Source: Botryllus schlosseri (Eukaryota; Chordata; Ascidiacea; Stolidobranchia; Styelidae). Taken from it: a DNA stretch of 20,373 nt. Below, piece by piece: positions 8,601 to 17,600 of this stretch. The notes under the pieces were generated by a model. The model did not search any database. It was not told the DNA's origin and was given only the letters and a program-made list of their open reading frames with translations. Each line of letters begins with the position of its first letter. The first letter of the stretch is position 1. The position numbers were made by a program, and so were the translations under genes. The stretch is from contig ATSW01000729.1 of the NCBI GenBank assembly GCA_000444245.1, positions 1 through 20,373 on the forward strand, read 5' to 3'.

Positions 8601-11600
8601 TTTCCAAAAATGACTCAAGTCAAGTCGAGTGATCAAAAAATCGTGACTCGAGTATTTACTAGCATCTAGACTAGATGCTTACCTTTTTACTTACTCAGAA
8701 ATAATTATCTTTACTTCTACTTGTGTACCAACGATGGCTTCTTCTCTGCTCTGAAATCAATAAAAAAGCAAGTGTTTACCTTGCCTCCTAATTCACTTCC
8801 GCCACGTTTCCAGGGTTTTCGTCAAGAAACAAGAAGAGAACAGACGAAAAATCGCGGAAAAAATCTTCTACGAGGAGCAAAGATTCGGGAAGCGACAGCA
8901 GCAGTTGGTACGTGCGTAACACAAAACTTTCCACGCCATTTGTAAAACATTATGTCGTACAGCCTCAGTTGTGGGCCAACAGAAAATCGGAAAGGGAGAA
9001 AGAACTTGGCCCGTTAAAAAAGCGTCCTGTCATGAAATCGATCAGGATGGACGACGAGGGCGAACCGCATTTTATCGAGAGGAAATTTTCGACGTCGGCC
9101 GATTTCAACCTGGATCAGGTTTGCCGATTCAGGCCCTTATCGGGTCAAATTGTATACGGGAAGTTTTGAATTACGCAGGCGCACAGAGAAAGTAGACTTG
9201 AGCCTTCTGAATCTGACGAGATACAAACCACGACAAAATCTGACGTCGTGTCGAGCTCGATTTCGATCGAAGGCAGACTCGAGGTATTCGTTTTCTTACA
9301 AGTCACGTAACGATTAGACAATTTCGTTTCACGCTCGTCTTTGAATTAGGCTCTCATGAAAAAGGGCGCTAGTAAGCACAACAGAGAAGATTTGGCCCAG
9401 CCGGAATTCGACGGGTTATGGACAAAGAAACACAAGGACTATAAGGTAAAGGTAGTTTTCGGTATTATGAATGGTCCTATGTAAGAAATGTTGCCACCAA
9501 CGTTCTTCGACTGTTGCATCTGCATTTACATTGGGAGGATTTCCGGCAGATATTAGTCGTTTGCAGTCGTCAGCAATTTCAAGTCATAGCTCAGCAGTGC
9601 TCAAGTCTAGAGCTCTGCGTTCGAGTCATGCTTTCAGTCAAAATTCGAGACTACTCCTACCATTTTTGAGATACAACGTGATTCATTCAATATATAATCT
9701 TGACTCTCCGTGAGCAGTGAGCTCACAAACACTGCATGACCAGACCTGTGACTGTAAAGTATAATCCGTCTGCCATGTCATGCAGTGTTAACCATTGTGA
9801 GCTATGATACTGTCTGTCAAAATTGCAAAATTCTCTGAATATCTACATTTTTTGATTAGGTTCCGAAAGACGAGCAAGTGCTCCCAAAACCAGTCGGTGG
9901 CAGCGACATGGAACGGGCCATTTTGAAAAGGACTCTCGAGAGACACCGGGCCGGCATTACCGTGAAGCAAGTCGCTGCCGGCAGAGAATTTACCGGTCAA
10001 CCATTTTACAGCAAACCTGATGTTATCCACTTCAAGGTAAGCCCTTTGTACAGTCATAAAGTAGCATTTGATTAGCATGACTCAGTAATCAGTATATTCA
10101 TATAATTTCATTCATAATGTAAGTATTTCTTTATGTATGATTCGCTTTTGCATAATAGAAACCAATTGATATCACTTTAGCAATTTGGATGTTGATTTTA
10201 TAAAACAAAATCCTAAATTAGAAACTTGTCTTATGATCGGAAACCACCACCATGAGTCAGTGTGTATGCCGCAAAACATCAAGGAAAAAAATACATAACG
10301 CCCTTTCCTTCTTTTCCACTTTGTGATTTTGTGTTATCGCTATGAGTTGCCCAGAAGTCGAGGTTGAAATTAGTCTTTTTTATTGCCCCAATCTACGATA
10401 CGTTTGCTTCACTTATTGTCCATCGGTATTACACAGTTCGACCCAACTGAATATTTCACCCTCACAAATATGTGAAAATTCATCAACTTAATTTTGCTTA
10501 CGATTTGAGGATTGTAATGTATGGCCAGAAATTATCTGAATTGCAATGGTAGGTGCTTGAACATTGCATAATTCGAAGCTCTTCTAATGCATTGTCAATC
10601 TTTTGATTTTAAATTTATTACCAAAATCTATGCGTTATCAGGATTTCGATGTCGGGAAAACGTACAAAAAGAAGATCGTTATCACCAACGTTTCTTACAC
10701 AATGAATTTCTGTCGATTCATCGAAATATCGGAGCATCTGAAAGATTTCATTTTCGTCGAGTATGTCATCTCAATGTCGAATAGCGGTTCTTGTTTGTAA
10801 AAATATCACCAATATTCAGCTTCAAACCCCCGGGACAGATGTCAGCCGGTATGTCCTGCGATATGTTTGTCACTTTCTCGCCAAAGGTAAGTTCTTGTGA
10901 AGTTGTTCTTTGCTGTGGCATTATGACTGTTTTCTTTTTGCAGATTAATACAGATCTGGAGGGCGATGTGAAATTTCAGGCTCAAACTGGCCCGTTTTCG
11001 ATCCCTCTGAAGTGTTCCACGAAAAAATGCGATGTAAGCATGCGCTAAACTTCCTTGACTCTCTGATACTTTTCCCTCTACGCATGCGGTATCTATGAAG
11101 AACTAAGGGTTAGAGTTGCTTAGAGCTCTGTCTTTGATATTAAAGCTTGGCTAGATTTATGCAGCTTTGATTCCGTGCTTTAGATGTTTTGGTGGAGGCC
11201 AAACTTTGGTTGATTGTAGCGTTTTCCATAAGTACGTCAGATGCCAGACGTGAGTATTGGAACTTGGAACAGACTTGTGCTGAATCGGACTTGGACTGTG
11301 AGTTTCTGTCCAGATCTGGTTTGAACTGGATCAGCAGAAAGAATACAAATTTGGAATTGAATATATATTATAATGTTGCTACGTCGTTTTTCGATTTAAT
11401 ATATTATACTGCAATGAATATACTCTTGAAAGCCATATTCAAGTTTAGTACCGTCAGTCACCTATTCAAGTATTAAAATTTCATCCCAAATCTGTTGTAT
11501 TTGGCGGATGTGTCGCATTTCCGGTTTGTACTGTTGATATTTAATGTCTTACTGGTGGACTTGTCCTAAAAAGTTAGGTGTCTGATCAGTTGGTTCGCAC

Positions 11601-14600
11601 CTATTTACCTGCGTCTTCGAATATTTTCTTCACAGCTCAAAGTAGACGTCAATTTCATCGATTTTGGATCTCAAGTGGTCGGAGAAACGATATGCCGATC
11701 GATTCAACTCGTCAACAACGGCGCGCTGGGGACGCGGTTTGAATTTTTTAAAGTTCCAGATAAACCCGCTACCACTTACACAACGGAGACGTCGCTAGGC
11801 CGTTTGGTATGTAAATACACTCTTGCTGCGTACTCTCTCTTTTGTACTTTATTTGTACAAACCCAGTGTAAAAATTGGCAATGAGTCTCATGTACTATAA
11901 CTACTTACAGACCACGGCCGAAACTGTAGCAATGACCCCCGTGGACGAATCAGACATCTTGAAAACCGCTACTACAGTCCCGCAGCAACAGTCGACGAAG
12001 CAAAATCGCCGGCACACTATGAAAGAAGGCATGTCCACAGCTGGTACCGTTAACGTTAAACTACGTTAGTAACATTGCAATCGTAACATTTATTCCTTTT
12101 CGCAATACTGTAGCGGTCACATCGATCAGACCTTTGGACTCGCCTGGCCTACCCGTGACAGAAGACCAAGATCGTATGGTTTCTATCAATTTTGTTGACG
12201 TCGTCGAAGAGAGTAGCCCGGAAAGAGGTAAATAAAAAGCGCTTCACCATGCACTTGAAAGCGTTCCATGCACTCGCATCACAGCTAGAAGTGACGGCCT
12301 GAAATCAAATTCGAATCGACGGCGACGGATTATTCCATGCTGCCAGAGGAGATTAAAGTCGGACAGGTGTGTGCTTTCACTTAAACTTGGATATCTACTG
12401 CTATTTACTTCGAATGCGTAATGATTTTTGACCGGTGTCAGGAATCGTGTGTAGCGTGCAGGGTTGTAATACCATGACTCGAGTGATTTTCCAAAATTTC
12501 TAGAAATGTGAATAGACGTTTCTAAAGTGAGAGAAATGAGTATATTATGCAATCGAGGCATTCAATATTACTTGAAGGGGCACAGCACTCTAAAAATGAT
12601 GTGGTCTCAAATTGAAGAGTAAAACGAAAAAAAAATTTCGGCCGCAGCCGTTTGCTTCAGGGCGCCACCGTAATGGAGCTGCAATGTATTGAAATTTCCA
12701 CAAACACATCACGCTCCAGCAGTCACGCAGAGATCGAACTTTATATAATTGTCAGCCGATGTTATTGAGGAAATATGCCGTACACGACAGAAATAGAATA
12801 CACCAGGCCCGATTTTGACATAAATTTCCTGACCGAACATCTTCCGTTGAACGCGGTATCCAAACCACCTTGGCGTGTACGACATATTTCCTTCATAACG
12901 TCGGCTGACAGCTATGTAAAGTTCGATCTCTGCGTGACTGCTGGAGCGTGATATGTTTGTGGAAATTTCAATACATTGCAGCTCCATTACGGTGGCGTCC
13001 TCAAGCTCGTTTTACCCTTCAATTTGAGACTACATCATTTTTAGAGTGCAGTGCCCCTTTAAGAGTTGTAAAAAGTGAGTTGAATAAGGCATTGACCATG
13101 ATTTGAACTCGAGATTGACCAGTAAGTAGTATGACTCGGACTCGGACTTGACTCAGTGATGAATTGAAAATGATTAGGCTTGACTCGAGTCAAAACCACA
13201 AAAGTAAGATTGACTTGTGACTTGGTACCTTGTGACTTTGTTACAATCCTAGTAGCATGTCATTCGTCAATGTGCGGAACAGGATTTTCTGAACTCGAAA
13301 CCACAACAAATATTACCCCTGCGTAATTTTCGTCGAAGGCGTCTTTTTATAGAGAGATTATAGAATCGGTGATCTTTTGTTTGGGCCTTAGGCCGTAATT
13401 ACACTTCGGTATGCTTATCGCGGATATAATCCGTAAAATGTTTGTTCCTTCAGACCATGAGCGGCGAAATCGCGCCATTCTCGACCGTACGATTGGACGT
13501 CATATTTGCTCCCACCATACCCGGAAATATCAAAGCAAACTTTCGTATTGCCTTCTCCGATAAAGATTCGGAACCGGTGAGTTAATGGGAATTTAATAAT
13601 GATTTACGACATGATGACTTTATGATTGGAGCCAGATGCTTTCATCTTATCAGTGTTATCACAAATCTTATCTCCTAGATGTGTATCACAGTCACCCTAA
13701 AAGCACCGCTGATCTTTTAATCATATTGATCTGACCGCATACACATATCTGTGGTACACAACTTTTACAGCAATTCAAGTTGATGTTGATGCCTGTTATA
13801 ATTCAGATTTGGACGACAGATATAGATCCAGGCAGTTGGCCGTACCAAATTTTGAACCCTTTTTCCTGAAGTGCGATTAGAGTAGACCAAATTACTCAAA
13901 ATCTTCTCACTTTGTGAATTGTTGCATCATCTTTGCTGCTTGTACTTTACATCATCTATTTATATTACTTAACCTACTAACAGTACTTGTTGTCTGCGGT
14001 AATTCATAATATTAGTAATTTTTTATTACGTACTGACCATGATCGTATGTTTCAGCTGACAGTCAAGACTTCGGCTAAGGCTATCGACGTACCTGTGTGG
14101 ATTGAAAACCCGGTAACGATATATTTGCAATTCAGACATTGCTCAGTATACTAATAATTTTTTTTATATCATTCAGACCATCGACCTAGGTATTTGCATG
14201 TACGACAGGTTATACCAGGATCAGCTCATCGTCAAAAACAGGTGAATAAAACATCAAAGCGTGTTTTTTGCTATTCCTAACTACCTGGTGACTTTATATT
14301 TAGAGCCACCACGGCATTGAGACTGAATTTCGAAGTCCCCAAAGAGCTGAAAAATCACATCGAAGTTCTACCCAGGACCGGGTACATACAAGCGCAGTCC
14401 ACGTTCACCGCTCAGCTGAAATTTCTTCCGAGGTAAATTTATCTACTTTTTATAGTTCATGCTTCTTTCAGCAGGTAAAGAATATGAAGTAAATATTACC
14501 TGTCGGAAGTATATGTACAATTTCAACTTCAAGGACTGCTGAATTTGAAATCCGGCAAAATATTTACTTTACTGACTACTTTTAGTTTTATTGACTAGTT

Positions 14601-17600
14601 TTGGGATAAGTTTGTATCACTTTTACGAGTGAAATTGTCACAAGAACCGTGTGAAATCGCCCCGTAATCACAGTAACTGAATATATTTCCGAAGTAACCA
14701 CTAGAAGGAAAAGTGAAAGTCTTAATTTTTATATGATCACGCAGGAAAAATCTGGCGGAAGAAGGGGCCGGGCTGTTCGACCCGGACAGCGGTGTCCTGG
14801 AGGCTCCGATGGCGATCCAAGTCGCGGACCAGACGCGTCCCGTCCCGTTCACGGTGATGGGCGTCGTAACGTGCTCGGATATGGAGTTCGACCAGGACGA
14901 AATCGACTTTGGGAAATGCGGCATCTACGAGTCCGTGGCGCACACCGTCAAACTTACGAATTACTCGATTCTGCCGCAAAAATTCGGATTCGTCGATGTT
15001 CCCGACGTAAGTGCGTGGCGAATTTGCAGGCTTATGCTGCTTTGATACGGTCCTTGAATGTTAAGAAATAAATATGACTCAAATCAGGATATCTACAACG
15101 TCATTATCCCAGCAACCTGCAATCTAAACTTGAGATTATAAATGTCATATCTTTTTTATTTCATCACAATCTTGTGGTGTTTTGCATTGATGACATTATT
15201 AGTAAGCTGTGATCATGTGCCGGCCAAGGTCAACATGCAAGTTGGTTGGTCGCCATACTGTTCATAGTTCTGAGATTTGTCCTTATTTTGAAGGGCTCTG
15301 TCTTATGAGAGTACATTTTCCTTATTTCTAAGGTTTTTTGTTATTTTTGACTTGTGTCCGTTAGGACTGGGCGAAGGTTTCAGAGAGTTTGCCTGTCCTT
15401 AGTTTTTGATCCACATCTGCGGCAACCTCGACTATATGTATGAAACAGGGTTTTATCTTTTGAATCGATGCCTACTCGGAAAAGCATTTTCCGTCATGTG
15501 CCACTAAAAACGGATTGTCATGTGGATTGAATTCTTGCCCATCCGAAGTTGCCAGTATCAGTGCTCGCACATTTTCTATCGTGACATATCAATACTCATG
15601 TGCATTCGCAGTACGCCGAGGTTCAGCCCAACGACGGCTTCGGTACAATTCTACCTCTTGAAACAATCGAACTTGACGTCATCGTGAACGCGGACAAGGC
15701 GAAAAACTACGATTTCAAACTAGTATGCAAAAGTATTATAGGCAGGCAATTTCCCATCAGATGTCGGGCAGTCGGCGTGCACCCGCCGATGGAATTAACG
15801 AAACAGGTTTGCATTAGGTTGGACTTCATGTTACCCGATAATATCGCTTCATTTCACACCTTAGGTGATAAACTTCGCCGCTACCGCTCTGGGTGACACG
15901 TCGCACGCCCACTTTCATGTCGTTAACTCTCACACTTCTGCGAACGAATTCACGCATCCAGTGCCCCGCATAGGTATGGATTAAAGTGAATGACGTGGCT
16001 AGGCTCTAGTTTTCAGAGGGAACAAAATTAATAGTCACAATTCGTCGCAGGAAAAGGAGAAATCGTACCCGTGGGTCCAACATCGTTTGAATTCCGCATC
16101 CCTGAAGGAGCCCCGATATCGGTTGCGCCGTGCGTTGGTACGGTTCAACCAGGAGAGGTTCGATTTTTTATTGCTGCTACGACTTGCCGAAGGCATTTGA
16201 TTATGTCACACCTTTCTAAGCGTGTGTTGAAAGTTGAAATGATACCAATCCAATGGCTGATGTCATTTTTTGTATTCTGAGTACTGAAATTATCCACAAA
16301 TATCCTACCATCCATTGCTTTATTAAACGCCGTTACAGCGGGTAGGGTTGTTCAAAAAGAACTCTCTTTTTGTGGATCCGGGGAATTCATTGATTAAATT
16401 GAGATTCGAGTTTATCATTAATAATTCTGGGTTTTCCTACCGTGAATGGTCCTTTTGCAAATTTAAAATGCAATGACGGTTGGAATTGAGCAAAAATTGT
16501 TATGCTTCGTCGTTTTAGGCAACTGAACAATTTTATTTGGTTGACAGTAGAATATAAAAATTTTATTTTTTATTTTAATTGGCCTAATTTGATGTGCAGG
16601 ATTATTTTAGGGCAATTTAGCAATTTAGTCAGTGAATCCCCCGGATCCGGAAAAGTATGGCAGTTGCATAATCATGAAAATCGAAAAACTTCATTACCGA
16701 AGGCCACTGGTTGTGAGTTGCGCCCGCTCGTGTCTTTACCGTTGCCGATTATTGCTCTAAACCGATATTTTGTTGTCGCCCAGAAATGTCTGGTGAACGT
16801 CTACTTCAATCCGGCCCTGGGCGATACGACGGTACGGGAAGAGGCACTGCGCGTTCTCAAAACGCAGAAAGACGACAACGAAAGGAGAGAAGCTGACAGG
16901 CAAGCGAGAGAGCAAGCGTTGGCCGCTTCAAAAACGGACGAAGATAAAAACGTACGCGCCCCGTGATATATTTCTGTGTTTTGCGTCGATGTAAACCTTC
17001 TTGTCGTTCAGGGAAAGGGAAAGAAATCAAAAACCCCGGCGAGGACAAAGACGACCGATTCGCAGCCCCCCAAATCGAGTGGCACGACGGGTAGCGATCG
17101 CAAATCGGGTACCGACGAAGCTCCGAGCCCCACGTTGGAAGATGTCGAAAAAGAGTGAGCTCGTTTAAGGCGTGTTAATAGGAAAAATCGAATGGCTGTT
17201 TCTGCATTCCGCAAATATCACTCCAAAAAGCCATACAGTTTAAAGTTCAACGCTAAAATCCAGTGTTGCTGAAAATCCGGGAATTTCATGAAATCCAAAT
17301 GCAATGAATCCAAATTCGTGATGTCTACTGGTCAATCCCTCACGTATACTAGCTACTGTGTGGCAAAATCGAGTACGTGAATGATTCGATACCAAGTCGA
17401 GTATTAAGCTTCGAATACAATGTACTCTGACATCAGAACATAGTAAGGATTTTGAAAGGTCAAACATGCATCTTTATGTGGCCACGAGGTCAATGATCCC
17501 AGTATATACTATATCTTTCGATGATAAAATGTAACTTCTGGTGTGCAAGAGTGAGGGTATATTTTTGTTACTTGATAAAACCAATTATCTCGACACGACT

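Larger units (their letters stand above)
7926..8813. other. CFAP74 intron 7 (888 nt), filled with nested repeats
   Basis: From about 8256 to 8736 the intron is an inverted copy of the AAGTA-rich family A element, interrupted by a GAGTC-rich family B hAT-like MITE. The first 330 bases look unique. Confidence 0.6.
12367..13453. other. CFAP74 intron 19 (1,087 nt) with nested MITEs
   Basis: Most of the intron is a family B hAT-like MITE split by a fold-back MITE, both annotated separately. The flanking 80-200 bases on each side look unique. Confidence 0.7.

Noticed and set aside
9471-9713. Open frame in CFAP74 intron 11
   Set aside because: It lies wholly between two well-defined exons that join in frame without it, and the sequence resembles decayed GAGTC-type repeat.
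12709-12987. Minus-strand open frame of 92 codons
   Set aside because: It falls inside the arms of the fold-back MITE; the open frame is a by-product of the repeat.
10037-15611. Introns 12, 15 and 24 having nearly equal lengths (605, 602, 605)
   Set aside because: I see no sequence similarity among them, so the equal lengths are taken as coincidence.
16502-16783. Possible upstream extension of CFAP74 exon 28
   Set aside because: It is in frame but low-complexity and absent from the human protein; a good acceptor at 16783 restores the conserved KCLVNVYF start.
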